A DNA stretch of 64,000 bases from Candidatus Omnitrophota bacterium (GCA_020632495.1 JACKFL010000006.1:1054001-1118000), one strand, 5' to 3'. Counted from the first letter of the stretch, positions 14,294 through 23,679 are shown. Notes: a model not told the origin generated them from the sequence alone. A program made the numbers and translations.

Positions 14294-16774
14294 TTATTCC
14301 ACGAACTGGCTGATCCAGTCAACCCGTTCCTTGGCGAATTTCATTTCGTCGGTTTTCAGGTCGATGACTTTCTGATAGGCGCTGATGGCCTCCGGCCATT
14401 GCTCGTCGTCCTCAAAGATGCGTCCGAGACGAAGATAAGATTTGACCACCCAGGATTTGTCATCGGGATACAGATAGGGAACCTTCATATATTCGTCGAT
14501 GGCCTTTTGCGACTGGTTGAGCAGCTGATAGGTATCGGCAATGCGGAATTGAATTTCCGAATTGTTGTAGAGGCTGTCTTTTTTGGCCACCCCCAGCGCT
14601 TCACCCAGTGACTGAATCGCCTTGTCGTAGTCTTTGGTGCTCCGGTATACCTCCGCGATTTTGACAAAAGCATCCCGCTTAAACTCCGGGGAAGTCTCAA
14701 TAACGTTTCGGTACGTGGTCAGTGCGGATTCCGGGTCCATTTCCTGGGAAAAGATATCGGCGATGGCCAGCCGGGCCTTGACGAACAATTCGCGTCCGTT
14801 TTCCTTATTGATCTTGTTGAAGGCCTCCACGGCCTTGTCGAATTGCGCGAGGGCGGCGTGGGCCTGTCCGATTTCAAAATACGCCATGCCCAGACTGTCG
14901 CTTCCCGGAAACGATTTGACGAATTGACTGTAGTAATCGATCGAACGCTGGTATTCCCCGGCTCTCAGGTAGTGGTCGCCCAGCCAGATCAGTGACTCCT
15001 GCGCTTCCCGGGAATTGGGATATCGGATCGCGATTTGTTGAAAATTGGACACGCCCTCGGCGGTGTCCCCTTTTTCGTATAAGGCTTTGGCGATGCCGAG
15101 TTCCGCGGTCAGCAGCATGTCTTTATCCAACGGATAGTTGCGGGTAATCTTCTTAAAGTTGAGGACGGCGCTGTCGTATTCCTTGAGATTGAATTGCGAC
15201 AGTCCCAGTATGTACAGGGCTTCGGCCGTCAGCTCGTTCCGGCCGTGCTGCTGTTCCAGAAACTTCAGGATTTGATGCTTGGCCAGCGTCCAATTGCTTT
15301 TCTTGAAGTAGGCCACGGCCAAATAGTAATTCACGTCGGCCAGGTATTTGCTGTCGGCAAAGTTTGAACGCAATGTTTGAAAAGACAGCGTCGCTGCCTC
15401 GATTTTCTCCATTTTGAGCAACGCGATACCCTGCCGGTACTGCACGTAGTCCGCATACTGGCTTTCCGGGTATTCCCGCAGGATTTCGTCGTAGACGGAC
15501 ACGGCCTTTTCCCACTCACCCGCGTCCTGGTAGGCATCACCGATTTGTGTCATCGCGCTGATTTTGACTGTCTTCTTCTGCGCGCGGTTTTTGATGATTT
15601 CAAACTGCCGGACCGCCTGGGTGATGTCGTTGTTTTTCAAATGCGACCAGGCCAAACCGAAAAAAGCCTTTTCATAAGTATCGGTCAATTCCTGTCCGGC
15701 TTCAAAATCCAGGGTCACCTTCTCATAGTGAACGATAGCGCGGTCGAATTGCTCCAGTTTGTAGAAGATATTGGCCTTTCCCAGATAGGATTCTTTGATG
15801 CGGCGGCTGTTGGGAAAAGTGTCGATCAGGTTTTGATAGGCGTCGAGGGCCTCGCTGTATTTTTCCATGCGTGTATACAGGGTCGCCTGTCCCAGATAGA
15901 TGTCGTCCGAAAGGATCCCCTTTTCCTCGGCAAATGTCAGCGCGGTCGAGAAATTATCAGCCGCCAGGCTGAATTTTTCCAGCTTCAGGTAACACCATCC
16001 CAGGCTGACGCGGGCCATGAGGATCAGTTTGTTGTCGTAAGCGATCTCGGCGGTCTTGGCATAGTAGGTCACGGCGGTCAGCGGATCTTCCAGGTAGTAG
16101 TAGGATTCCGCGATATAGAAAAAGGCCTCGGCTTTCTTGGTGGAACGCGGGTATTGTTCGAGATACAGATTGAACGCATCAATGGTCTTTTCGAAATGAC
16201 GCAGGTTGTACTCGATTTCCCCGAGTTTGAACGTGGCATCCTCGGCGAGTTGATGTTCCGGAAACTTCTTCTTCAGTTCGGCGAAGCTGCCGGCGGCCTC
16301 GCGGAATTGATTTTGTTCAAACTCCACCCATCCCACGGAGTAGAGTGCCTGCGGGGCGAATACGGAATCGGGATAAAGACTGATCAGCTGCCGGTAGTGC
16401 TTTTTGGCCTGTTGATAGTCCGTCCCCTTGAGATAGGTCTCTCCGAGCCAGTACAGGGTGTGATCGCGGTAGTCGGTGTACTGGAGCAGGTCATTGAAGA
16501 CCTCGTAGGCCTTGAGGTACTGGCTCTTGAAAAAATAGCATTGCCCCAGCAGCAGACGGGCTTCGATGCGCTTGTTGGTGTCGGGATGCTGCGTCAGCAA
16601 CTGATCGATATACCGGATGGCCACATCGTAAAAGCCGTCTTCGTAGGCTTTTTGGGCGACAAGGAACATTTCCTTGTCATCGGTTTGCGCCCTGGCGGAC
16701 GGCACGGCGCCGGCTACGCAGCAGAGCAGCAAAACCGCCGCAATTTTGAGGTGAAAGACTGAGGCTGATTTCAT
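14294..16774 (-). CDS. Large periplasmic tetratricopeptide-repeat protein
   Basis: 826 aa from the ATG at 16772-16774. An upstream ATG at 16804 is rejected because it coincides with the -35 box of a strong promoter. The chosen start gives a signal peptide (MKSASVFHLKIAAVLLLCCVAG...ARA). The rest is a continuous array of TPRs with the spacing A..Y...G....A...Y......P, starting VAQKAYEDGFYDVAIRYIDQLL and running to the C-terminus, about twenty units. It precedes exbB, like the YbgF/CpoB TPR partner of Tol-Pal systems but much larger. Scaffold function inferred. Confidence 0.85.
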   Translation of the reverse strand: MKSASVFHLKIAAVLLLCCVAGAVPSARAQTDDKEMFLVAQKAYEDGFYDVAIRYIDQLLTQHPDTNKRIEARLLLGQCYFFKSQYLKAYEVFNDLLQYTDYRDHTLYWLGETYLKGTDYQQAKKHYRQLISLYPDSVFAPQALYSVGWVEFEQNQFREAAGSFAELKKKFPEHQLAEDATFKLGEIEYNLRHFEKTIDAFNLYLEQYPRSTKKAEAFFYIAESYYYLEDPLTAVTYYAKTAEIAYDNKLILMARVSLGWCYLKLEKFSLAADNFSTALTFAEEKGILSDDIYLGQATLYTRMEKYSEALDAYQNLIDTFPNSRRIKESYLGKANIFYKLEQFDRAIVHYEKVTLDFEAGQELTDTYEKAFFGLAWSHLKNNDITQAVRQFEIIKNRAQKKTVKISAMTQIGDAYQDAGEWEKAVSVYDEILREYPESQYADYVQYRQGIALLKMEKIEAATLSFQTLRSNFADSKYLADVNYYLAVAYFKKSNWTLAKHQILKFLEQQHGRNELTAEALYILGLSQFNLKEYDSAVLNFKKITRNYPLDKDMLLTAELGIAKALYEKGDTAEGVSNFQQIAIRYPNSREAQESLIWLGDHYLRAGEYQRSIDYYSQFVKSFPGSDSLGMAYFEIGQAHAALAQFDKAVEAFNKINKENGRELFVKARLAIADIFSQEMDPESALTTYRNVIETSPEFKRDAFVKIAEVYRSTKDYDKAIQSLGEALGVAKKDSLYNNSEIQFRIADTYQLLNQSQKAIDEYMKVPYLYPDDKSWVVKSYLRLGRIFEDDEQWPEAISAYQKVIDLKTDEMKFAKERVDWISQFVE

Positions 16775-16781
16775 GCGCCCT

Positions 16782-16809
16782 ATTATATCAGTTTTGTTCC
16801 GCATTTCAA
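16782..16809 (-). promoter_or_regulatory. Promoter of the TPR-exbBD transcript, giving a leaderless mRNA
   Basis: Minus strand: TTGAAA (16804-16809), 16-bp spacer, perfect TATAAT (16782-16787). Only seven bases separate the -10 box from the ATG at 16774, so the expected start is the A of ATG or 1 nt before it. No Shine-Dalgarno sequence can fit. Confidence 0.75.
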
Positions 16810-16843
16810 TTTGCGTCGTCGATTGAACAGAAGCGGCAGGCCG

Positions 16844-18571
16844 CTACTGGGCCGGCGAAAGTCCGGACGGCCCAGCCAAGATGGTGCCGGTCAAATCACC
16901 GCGCAGGACTTCCAATTCCGCAGGATTGAGTTGAGTTTGCGCCCGCCGGTACCATTCCGGCCAGCCCGCGGGGCGCTTCAGCGCAATGTAGCAGCGCGCG
17001 GCGTAGCGGTAGGCGGCCAGGGCCGGCTGCAGATCTATGCTGCGGCGCAGGTCCTCAAGGGCCGCTTCGTAGTCGCCTCGAAGCGCAGCGATCTGTCCCA
17101 GTCCGCGGTATGGGGCCGCATAATCCGGCGCGAGGGCCAGGGCCTGCCGGTAATACGCTGCCGCCAGAGTGTCGTCGGGAACCGCGCAGCGTCCCAGCAT
17201 GAAAAACAGCCGCGGATCTCGGTCGCCGAGTTGCACCGCCCGCAGAAACGCCGGGACGGCCTTGTCGCAATCACCGCGCCGGAAAGTGGCGATCCCCAGG
17301 ATGGCGTGTCCCTTGGCGTTGCGCGGATAGTCACGCGTCCAGGAATGTGCCAGCGTGAGATTGTCCTTCCACGCCACCGTCACCGTGAAACTGGTGAACA
17401 CCGCCGCGGCCACCAGTCCGATCCGCACAAACAGGCGGACGTCGAAGGAGACCCGCGGTAGACGGACCTGGTCCAGCAGGATCATGACGGCCACGCTCAG
17501 CCCTGCCGCGGGCAGATACAGGAAGCGGTGGGCCATCGGATTCGCCAGCGGAATGAGATTGGCCGCCGGGAGATAAAACACCGCCGCCATGACCGTAAAG
17601 AACATAAAATCGCGGTCCCGGCGCCGGGCGACGATCGCGACGACCAGCAGTCCGCAAAACAGCACCGTGGACAGCGGATTGATCAGATCCGGCTCACGGG
17701 CGGGATCAAATAGTCCCGGTAGCGGCCGCACCGTCAGCGGTAATAACCACATGGACAGATAACGTCCGAGGAGCATCAGCACGTAGGCGATGTGGGCCCC
17801 GGCTGTATTTCCGGGCGCGGGATTATGGCCGACGGCAGAGTTCGGGAAAACGAACAGATAAATCCAGAGATAGAATACGGTGACCAAACCGTATGCCGCC
17901 GCCGGGGCGAGCTGTTTCAGAAAGTTCTTCTCCCCTCTTTGCCGTTCATAGAACCATTCGTAGGCCACCAGAACGGCCGGCAGCAACACGGCCGACTCCT
18001 TGCTGAAAACGGCCAACCCGTAGCAGAGCAGGCTTCCCGCCTGCCACATCCTCCGCCCTGAGGAACGAAAACGAATGTAACAAATAATTGCCGCCAGACC
18101 GAAAAAGCAGGCCTGCAGATCATGCCGGTAACTGATCGCGCACACGGCCTCGGCCGCTACCGGATGGGTACCGAACAGAGCCGCCGCCCATGCGGCCGCC
18201 TGCGGCTGGCGCAAGACCATCCACGCCAGCAGGAAGACGAGCGCCGTGTTGGCCAGATGCAGCAGCCAGTTATGCAGATGATAGCCGGACGGGTTCAGGT
18301 CCCACAGGGCGCGGTCGAGAAAATAGCTGAGGGAATTGACCGGACGGTACGATACCGCTCCGCTGCTGTTGTAGGTGCCGCTGTTCAGAAAATAGTCGCG
18401 GCTGTCGGAAATGTACCGGTCGCTGATCAACAGCGGCAGGTTATCCAACGAGCGGTAAAACTCATTGTTGACGATCATGACCTCGTCGTCGCCGACAAAG
18501 CCGTTAAACAGACACAGACAAAAGGTCAGGCCGGCGAGCGCCGTTGTTAATATGAGGAGGCGTTTGGGCAT
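16844..18571 (-). CDS. Polytopic TMTC-like membrane protein with C-terminal TPRs
   Basis: 575 aa. About ten membrane helices fill residues 1-400, followed by TPRs (about 400-560: NAKGHAILGIATFRRGDCDKA, DPRLFFMLGRCA, APYRGLGQIAAL). The first loop has the DDEVMIVNN motif and later SYRPV and GYHLHNWLLHL, typical of the TMTC/DUF1736 group related to O-mannosyltransferases, where acidic residues after the first helix serve catalysis. A paralog lies at 46137-47846. Role: probable glycosyl transfer from a lipid-linked sugar outside the membrane; substrate unknown. A GC-rich neighbour of uvrA, not obviously co-functional. Confidence 0.75.
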   Translation of the reverse strand: MPKRLLILTTALAGLTFCLCLFNGFVGDDEVMIVNNEFYRSLDNLPLLISDRYISDSRDYFLNSGTYNSSGAVSYRPVNSLSYFLDRALWDLNPSGYHLHNWLLHLANTALVFLLAWMVLRQPQAAAWAAALFGTHPVAAEAVCAISYRHDLQACFFGLAAIICYIRFRSSGRRMWQAGSLLCYGLAVFSKESAVLLPAVLVAYEWFYERQRGEKNFLKQLAPAAAYGLVTVFYLWIYLFVFPNSAVGHNPAPGNTAGAHIAYVLMLLGRYLSMWLLPLTVRPLPGLFDPAREPDLINPLSTVLFCGLLVVAIVARRRDRDFMFFTVMAAVFYLPAANLIPLANPMAHRFLYLPAAGLSVAVMILLDQVRLPRVSFDVRLFVRIGLVAAAVFTSFTVTVAWKDNLTLAHSWTRDYPRNAKGHAILGIATFRRGDCDKAVPAFLRAVQLGDRDPRLFFMLGRCAVPDDTLAAAYYRQALALAPDYAAPYRGLGQIAALRGDYEAALEDLRRSIDLQPALAAYRYAARCYIALKRPAGWPEWYRRAQTQLNPAELEVLRGDLTGTILAGPSGLSPAQ

Positions 18572-18616
18572 AGGCGGTTGTGGTCGTTCGCGAGGAACGC
18601 CTCAGTATAACATAGC

Positions 18617-21409
18617 CTATGACTGCTTTAACAAGGGTTTAAGATATTTCGCGGTATGCGACGTCGGGTGTTCGGCCAGCTGTTCGGGCGGGCCGGCAAA
18701 AACGACCTCCCCCCCTTTATCGCCGCCGTCGGGTCCCAAATCGATGATGTAGTCGGCCGTCTTAATAATATCCAAATTGTGTTCGATCACCAATATCGTG
18801 TTGCCCTTTTCCACCAGCCGTTGCAGCACCTTCAACAGTTTGTCGACGTCCGCAAAATGCAGTCCCGTGGTCGGCTCATCCAGTATGTAGAGGGTATTGC
18901 CGGTGGACTGTTTGCGCAGCTCGCTGGCCAGCTTGACACGCTGGGCCTCCCCTCCGGACAGGGTGGTCGCCTGCTGACCCAGCCGGATGTACCCGAGTCC
19001 GACGTCGTTGAGGGTCGTAAGCACGCTGCGGATCGGGGGAATGTTTTCAAACAGTTGAATCGCCTCGGTGACCGCCAGATTCAGGATGTCACAGATCGAA
19101 TATCCCTTGAACTGGATCTCCAGCGTCTGCTCATTGAAACGTTTCCCCTTGCACACCTCGCATTCGACGTAGACATCCGGCAGAAAGTGCATTTCGATCT
19201 TGCGGATCCCGTCTCCCTGGCAGGCTTCGCAGCGGCCGCCTTTAACATTGAAGCTGAAGCGGCCGGGTTTATAGCCGCGCATCTTTGCATCCGGCAGTTG
19301 TGAAAACAGGCTGCGGATATGACTGAACACCCCCGTATAGGTGGCCGGATTGGAACGTGGGGTGCGTCCGATCGGCGATTGATCGACTTCGATAATTTTG
19401 TCGACCTGTTGCAGGCCCGTGATGCGCTTGTGCCGTCCGGGTTTATCCTTGGCATGGTGCAGTTCCTTGGCTAACGCCTTATAAAGGATTTCGTTGACCA
19501 GAGTCGATTTTCCGGAGCCTGAGACGCCGGTGACGCAGGTCAGTGTACCCAACGGGATGGTGACGTCGATGTTTTTGAGGTTGTTTTCCTCCGCGCCCTT
19601 AACGGTCAGGACGCGTTTGGGGTCCAGCGGCCGGCGTTCGGCGGGGACCGGGATAAAACGTTTGCCGTTGAGGTATTGACCGGTGAGCGATTTCTTGGAT
19701 TTGAGAATCCCTGCCGTCTTACCCGCGTAAATGATCTCCCCGCCGTATTCCCCTGCTCCGGGTCCGAGGTCAACGATGTAGTCGGATTTGCGGATGGTTT
19801 CCTCGTCATGCTCAACGACGATGAGCGTGTTGCCGATGTCACGCAGGGAATGCAGGGTGGTCAGCAGTCGCTGATTATCCTTCTGATGCAGTCCGATACT
19901 CGGCTCGTCCAGGATGTAGATGACACCCGTCAGTCCCGAACCCACCTGGGTGGCCAGGCGGATGCGCTCGGCCTCCCCTCCCGACAAGGTGGCGCTCATC
20001 CGGTCGAGGGTCAGGTAATCCAGCCCCACATTGAAACAGAAATCCAGCCGGCGGTTGATCTCCTTGATAATTTGCTCGCTGATTTCCCCCTCGGCTTTGT
20101 TGAGCTTGACCTCAGCGAAGAATTTCTTGGCATCCTTAATGGAGAAATGATTGACCTCCGCGATATTCAAACCGTTGATCTTGAAGGCCAGTGCCTCAGG
20201 GCGCATACGGGAGCCGTTGCAGGCGGGACACGGGAGTACCGACATGAACCGGGAGATCTCGTCTTTGAGCCAGTCGCTGTCGGTATTCTGGAACATCCGT
20301 TCCAGGTACGGAATGACCCCTTCAAAGGGTTTGCCCCAAATGGAGTCGCTTGTCCCATAGAAAATCTTTTTCATGAATGACCTGGAAGTCTTTTTGAACG
20401 GCTGGTACGGATCCACGTCGTGCATGTGGGCGAGTTCGCGCATGACTGCACGGTAGTACATCAGATAATGGCTGCGGCCGCGGGTCCGCGGGGCGATGGC
20501 GTTAATCCAGGGTTTGTCTCCGTCAGGAACCAGGAGTTCCGGGTCGATTTCCATTTTCGTGCCGAGGCCGTTGCAGCTTTCGCAGGCCCCATAGGGAGAA
20601 TTAAAGGAAAACAGCCGCGGTGTTACCTCATCGATATTGAAGCCGGATTCACTTGAGAATTTCTCGCTGTATGTCTTTTCGGATTCTGCATCGGGTTGCA
20701 GGACCGTCACCGATCCCTGGCCGACTTCCAGCGCCGTCTCAATGGAATCGGTCAGGCGTTTTTTGACGCTATCCTTCAGAGCAATCCGGTCAACGACCAC
20801 CTCGATAGTGTGCATTTTGTACTTGTCCAGTTTTAACTCTTCCTGGACGTCCTGGATATTGCCGTCGACCCGGATGCGCGCGAAACCGGCCTGAGCCACC
20901 TGCTTGGGGATGTTCTTATACTCCCCTTTTTTGCCTTTGATCAACGGCGCGAGGATGATGATCCGGGTGCCTTCGGGCAGGGCCATGACCTGACTGACGA
21001 TTTCCTGCGCCGATTGCTTTTCGATAGGCTTTCCCGTCTTGGGATCGTGAGGAACGCCGATGGACGCGTACAGCAGCCGCAGATAGTCGCTGATTTCGGT
21101 TTGCGTGGCGACGGTGGAACGGGGATTACGGCTGGTCGTCTTTTGCTCGATGGATATCGTCGGGGACAAGCCCTCGATCGACTCGACATCCGGTTTTTGC
21201 AGCTGTTCCAGGAATTGACGGGCGTACGCCGACAAACTCTCGACGTAGCGCCGTTGTCCCTCGGCGTATATGGTGTCGAAGGCCAACGATGATTTTCCGG
21301 ATCCGCTCAATCCGGTGATCACCACGAACTGATCACGGGGAATTTTGAGATCGAGGTTTTTAAGGTTATGTTCCCGGGCTTGGCGAATTGTGATGTGCTT
21401 GCTTTTCAT
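18617..21409 (-). CDS. uvrA: Excinuclease ABC subunit A
   Basis: 930-aa ATPase that locates bulky DNA lesions and loads UvrB in nucleotide excision repair. Two ABC modules: Walker A GLSGSGKSS near 33-41 and GVSGSGKST in the second half; signatures LSGGEAERIRLA and LSGGEAQRVKLA; Walker B ILDEPSIGLH and ILDEPTTGLH. Both zinc modules are visible (CESCNG with CPACNG, and CEACQG with CEVCKG). Normal length and intact. The gene stands alone with a 134-bp gap upstream that contains the terminator of the next gene. Confidence 0.98.
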   Translation of the reverse strand: MKSKHITIRQAREHNLKNLDLKIPRDQFVVITGLSGSGKSSLAFDTIYAEGQRRYVESLSAYARQFLEQLQKPDVESIEGLSPTISIEQKTTSRNPRSTVATQTEISDYLRLLYASIGVPHDPKTGKPIEKQSAQEIVSQVMALPEGTRIIILAPLIKGKKGEYKNIPKQVAQAGFARIRVDGNIQDVQEELKLDKYKMHTIEVVVDRIALKDSVKKRLTDSIETALEVGQGSVTVLQPDAESEKTYSEKFSSESGFNIDEVTPRLFSFNSPYGACESCNGLGTKMEIDPELLVPDGDKPWINAIAPRTRGRSHYLMYYRAVMRELAHMHDVDPYQPFKKTSRSFMKKIFYGTSDSIWGKPFEGVIPYLERMFQNTDSDWLKDEISRFMSVLPCPACNGSRMRPEALAFKINGLNIAEVNHFSIKDAKKFFAEVKLNKAEGEISEQIIKEINRRLDFCFNVGLDYLTLDRMSATLSGGEAERIRLATQVGSGLTGVIYILDEPSIGLHQKDNQRLLTTLHSLRDIGNTLIVVEHDEETIRKSDYIVDLGPGAGEYGGEIIYAGKTAGILKSKKSLTGQYLNGKRFIPVPAERRPLDPKRVLTVKGAEENNLKNIDVTIPLGTLTCVTGVSGSGKSTLVNEILYKALAKELHHAKDKPGRHKRITGLQQVDKIIEVDQSPIGRTPRSNPATYTGVFSHIRSLFSQLPDAKMRGYKPGRFSFNVKGGRCEACQGDGIRKIEMHFLPDVYVECEVCKGKRFNEQTLEIQFKGYSICDILNLAVTEAIQLFENIPPIRSVLTTLNDVGLGYIRLGQQATTLSGGEAQRVKLASELRKQSTGNTLYILDEPTTGLHFADVDKLLKVLQRLVEKGNTILVIEHNLDIIKTADYIIDLGPDGGDKGGEVVFAGPPEQLAEHPTSHTAKYLKPLLKQS

Positions 21410-21480
21410 AGTTGCGCGGGCGGCGCTCAGTGCGCAGCAGAGGCTCCATATTAGATCAAGGCGGGAACCGCGTCAATACC

Positions 21481-21522
21481 AAAAAAAACAGCCCTTGTAA
21501 TAGTTATATTACAAGGGCTGTT
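21481..21522 (-). terminator. Strong intrinsic terminator after the histone-like gene
   Basis: AACAGCCCTTGTAAT (21487-21501) and ATTACAAGGGCTGTT (21508-21522) form a perfect 15-bp stem with a 6-nt loop; on the minus strand it is followed by six T. It starts about 20 bp after the stop of the lysine-rich gene and ends the long biosynthetic transcript. Confidence 0.92.
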
Positions 21523-21543
21523 ATGGTCGAGCGCGAATCGCGC

Positions 21544-21978
21544 CTATTTTCGCTTTGCGGCCTTTTTCTTGGTCGCCTTTTTCTTGACGGCCTTTTTCTT
21601 GGTCGCTTTTTTCTTCACGGCCTTTTTCTTGGTCGCCGGCCTGCGAACGGCCTTTTTCTTGGTCGCCTTACGCTTGACAGCCTTTTTCTTGGTTGCCTTC
21701 TTCTTGACGGCTTTCTTCTTGGTTGCCTTGCGTTTGGTGGCCTTACGCTTCTTTCCCCCGCGAACCATTTTTGCGCTGGAGATGTCACCATTCTTATCTA
21801 TAAAGTATAGATAGCCTGGTTTCTTCTTCACTCCGACCTTAGCAACCTTTTTCGGCTTACCACCTTTTTTGCTGCCGCGGGCCATCTTCGCGCAAGAAAT
21901 GTCGCCATTCTTATCGACAAAGTATAGGTATCCGGATTCTTTCTTGATACCGATCTTTGCCACTTTTTGCGTAGCCAT
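21544..21978 (-). CDS. Histone-H1-like lysine-rich protein with duplicated N-terminal module
   Basis: 144 aa. Two copies of a module, residues 5-38 and 44-77, share VAK-G-KK, GYLYF, DKNGDIS, AKM-RG and KK. The tail (77-144) is a run of KKKA/KKAT/VKKK pentads with almost no other residue, like the C-terminal domain of histone H1 and of bacterial H1-like proteins (HctB, AlgP). Such tails bind DNA electrostatically. AAAGGGGGTGA, an almost perfect Shine-Dalgarno, and a strong terminator suggest high expression. Likely a nucleoid protein; the module's partner (DNA, RNA or protein) is unknown to me. Confidence 0.85.
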   Translation of the reverse strand: MATQKVAKIGIKKESGYLYFVDKNGDISCAKMARGSKKGGKPKKVAKVGVKKKPGYLYFIDKNGDISSAKMVRGGKKRKATKRKATKKKAVKKKATKKKAVKRKATKKKAVRRPATKKKAVKKKATKKKAVKKKATKKKAAKRK

Positions 21979-22003
21979 GCATTCACCCCCTTTCGTCAGA
22001 TAT

Positions 22004-22831
22004 TTAAGTCCCGATCAAAATCCCGGTACAATACTGTTTGAGGGTCTGCAATCCAGACAGGACGGCCATGTAACTGGTTTTCGGATTGTCGGGGCAGACC
22101 ACGTTTTCGGTCTTTGTATGTATCCTTCCAAAATCGCCGTCGAGTTCGATCTCATGCGTATTGTGTGTGTACTCGGGAGATACGACGATTCGAATATGGA
22201 GTTTGTCGGGATCCTGGCACGCCAGGGCTATGGTAGCGGCGACATTGATGTTTCGGGGAAAATGTTTTACGGCCTCGTGCACCTTGCCCTCAAAGATTAC
22301 GGTCTCTTTGGTGATATCCTCCAAACGAATTCCCTTCTTGTCGAGATAGTCGTTGCCTTGAAATCCGGAGAGTGGTTTGCGTGTGGTGAGGGTGATCCGG
22401 TTGGTTTTGACGAGGCTGGCTGCCTTGATGGCGTCCACGCCGGCGATTGCGCCTGACGGGAGCAATATGTAGCATTTGTTCTTTTTAGCCAGATTAAATA
22501 ATTTGGCTGCGCCGAGTAATTTACCGACGCTCATGGCGAGTACGCTTTTTTTGGCGCGAATGATTCTTTCGATGATGTCAAGAGTGTGATCTGAGTTGAC
22601 GGCTTCCACAATACAGTCGCTTGCTGAAATGATGGAATCGATTGATCGTTTTTTGACGTTTTTCAAGTCCAGATCTTTCGCCAGCTTGTTGACTCTCTCG
22701 CCGTCGATATCGTACAGCCCGCTGATCCGGCAGTCCTTCTGAAAATCCCGGACAATGGCGGTGGCCATTCTCGATCCGATAGCGCCGCAGCCGATTATGC
22801 CGACTTTAACTTTGTAGTTCGGAGATTTCAT
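22004..22831 (-). CDS. nadX: L-aspartate dehydrogenase
   Basis: 275 aa. NAD(P)-dependent oxidation of L-aspartate to iminoaspartate, the first step of NAD synthesis where NadB is absent. Rossmann motif GIIGCGAIGS (11-20), PSGAIAGVDAIKAA in the middle and FPRNINVAATIALA, which contains the family's conserved Asn-Val-Ala block; the C-terminal NPKTSYMAVLSGLQTL closes the fold. It overlaps panC by 4 bp and is the last of fifteen collinear genes. A general oxidoreductase reading is unlikely given these motifs. nadA and nadC are not in the window. Confidence 0.88.
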   Translation of the reverse strand: MKSPNYKVKVGIIGCGAIGSRMATAIVRDFQKDCRISGLYDIDGERVNKLAKDLDLKNVKKRSIDSIISASDCIVEAVNSDHTLDIIERIIRAKKSVLAMSVGKLLGAAKLFNLAKKNKCYILLPSGAIAGVDAIKAASLVKTNRITLTTRKPLSGFQGNDYLDKKGIRLEDITKETVIFEGKVHEAVKHFPRNINVAATIALACQDPDKLHIRIVVSPEYTHNTHEIELDGDFGRIHTKTENVVCPDNPKTSYMAVLSGLQTLKQYCTGILIGT

Positions 22832-23679
22832 CGCAGCTGCACAATCACATTGTCGATTAATCTCGCCTTGGCAAATTTTACGGCTATGGCTATCAGAACT
22901 TTACCAGAGAGATATGTCACCGGTTTTAGAGATTGAAGGTCGACACATTCGACATAATCAATTGCGCCCCCGGTGTGGGCGCTTATGCTTCCCCGGATAA
23001 ACCGCTTAATCACTGCGGCTTTGCGCTCGCCGGCTCGAATACGCCGCCGGGCATCGGCCAGGGATTTGTAAAGGAACGGGGCTTCTCGACGATGCTGCGG
23101 GCTGAGATATGCGTTTCGCGAACTCATCGCCAGCCCGTCGGCTTCCCTGACCGTCGGACAGATGACGGCCTTAACAGGAAAGTTTAGATCTTCCATCATG
23201 CGGTTGATGACTATGGCTTGCTGCGCGTCTTTTTGACCGAGATAAATTCTCGTCGGTTGAACCATGTTGAGCAGCTTGCCGACCACTGTCGTGACGCCCC
23301 GGAAGTGACCGGGTCGCGACTTTCCGCAGAGTGTATCGGTAAGACCTGTCGTCGCTATAAAAGAGCTGAAGCCCTTCGGGTACATTACTCTGTCCGTCGG
23401 TAAAAAAATTATATCAACATTTTCTTTCTTTGCCAATAAAATGTCTTTTTTTTTGGGGCGGGGATACGAGGAGAAATCCTCTTTTTTGGCGTCGAACTGG
23501 ATGGGATTCACGTAGATACTGAGGACGGTTCGCCGGTTTTCCCGTCGGGAGCGACGGATCAGCGATAGGTGGCCGTCATGAAGCGCGCCCATGGTGGGAA
23601 CGAACCCGATACTTTCCTTTTTCGTGCGGAACTTTTCAAGCTGGCGGCGTAAGGAGGATAAGGAACTAATCTGACGCAC
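22828..23679 (-). CDS. panC: Pantothenate synthetase
   Basis: 283 aa. Condenses pantoate and beta-alanine with ATP to pantothenate in the CoA pathway. The HIGH-like nucleotide site is PTMGALHDGHLSLI (28-41), followed by YVNPIQFDAKKEDF, LCGKSRPGHFRGV, IYLGQKDAQQ and the KMSKS-like AMSSRNAYLS. All expected catalytic motifs are intact and the length is normal. It overlaps folK at the 5' end by 14 bp and nadX at the 3' end by 4 bp, indicating translational coupling. panB and panD are not in this window. Confidence 0.96.
   Translation of the reverse strand: MRQISSLSSLRRQLEKFRTKKESIGFVPTMGALHDGHLSLIRRSRRENRRTVLSIYVNPIQFDAKKEDFSSYPRPKKKDILLAKKENVDIIFLPTDRVMYPKGFSSFIATTGLTDTLCGKSRPGHFRGVTTVVGKLLNMVQPTRIYLGQKDAQQAIVINRMMEDLNFPVKAVICPTVREADGLAMSSRNAYLSPQHRREAPFLYKSLADARRRIRAGERKAAVIKRFIRGSISAHTGGAIDYVECVDLQSLKPVTYLSGKVLIAIAVKFAKARLIDNVIVQLR

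Noticed and set aside
15377..16762. 461-codon plus-strand open frame
   Set aside because: Entirely antisense to the TPR gene, whose repeats are unmistakable; its translation has no domain and its length follows from codon bias.
21569..21770. Repetitive DNA resembling a tandem repeat array or CRISPR
   Set aside because: The period is that of codons for the KKKA-type pentads of the histone-like protein; there are no unique spacers.
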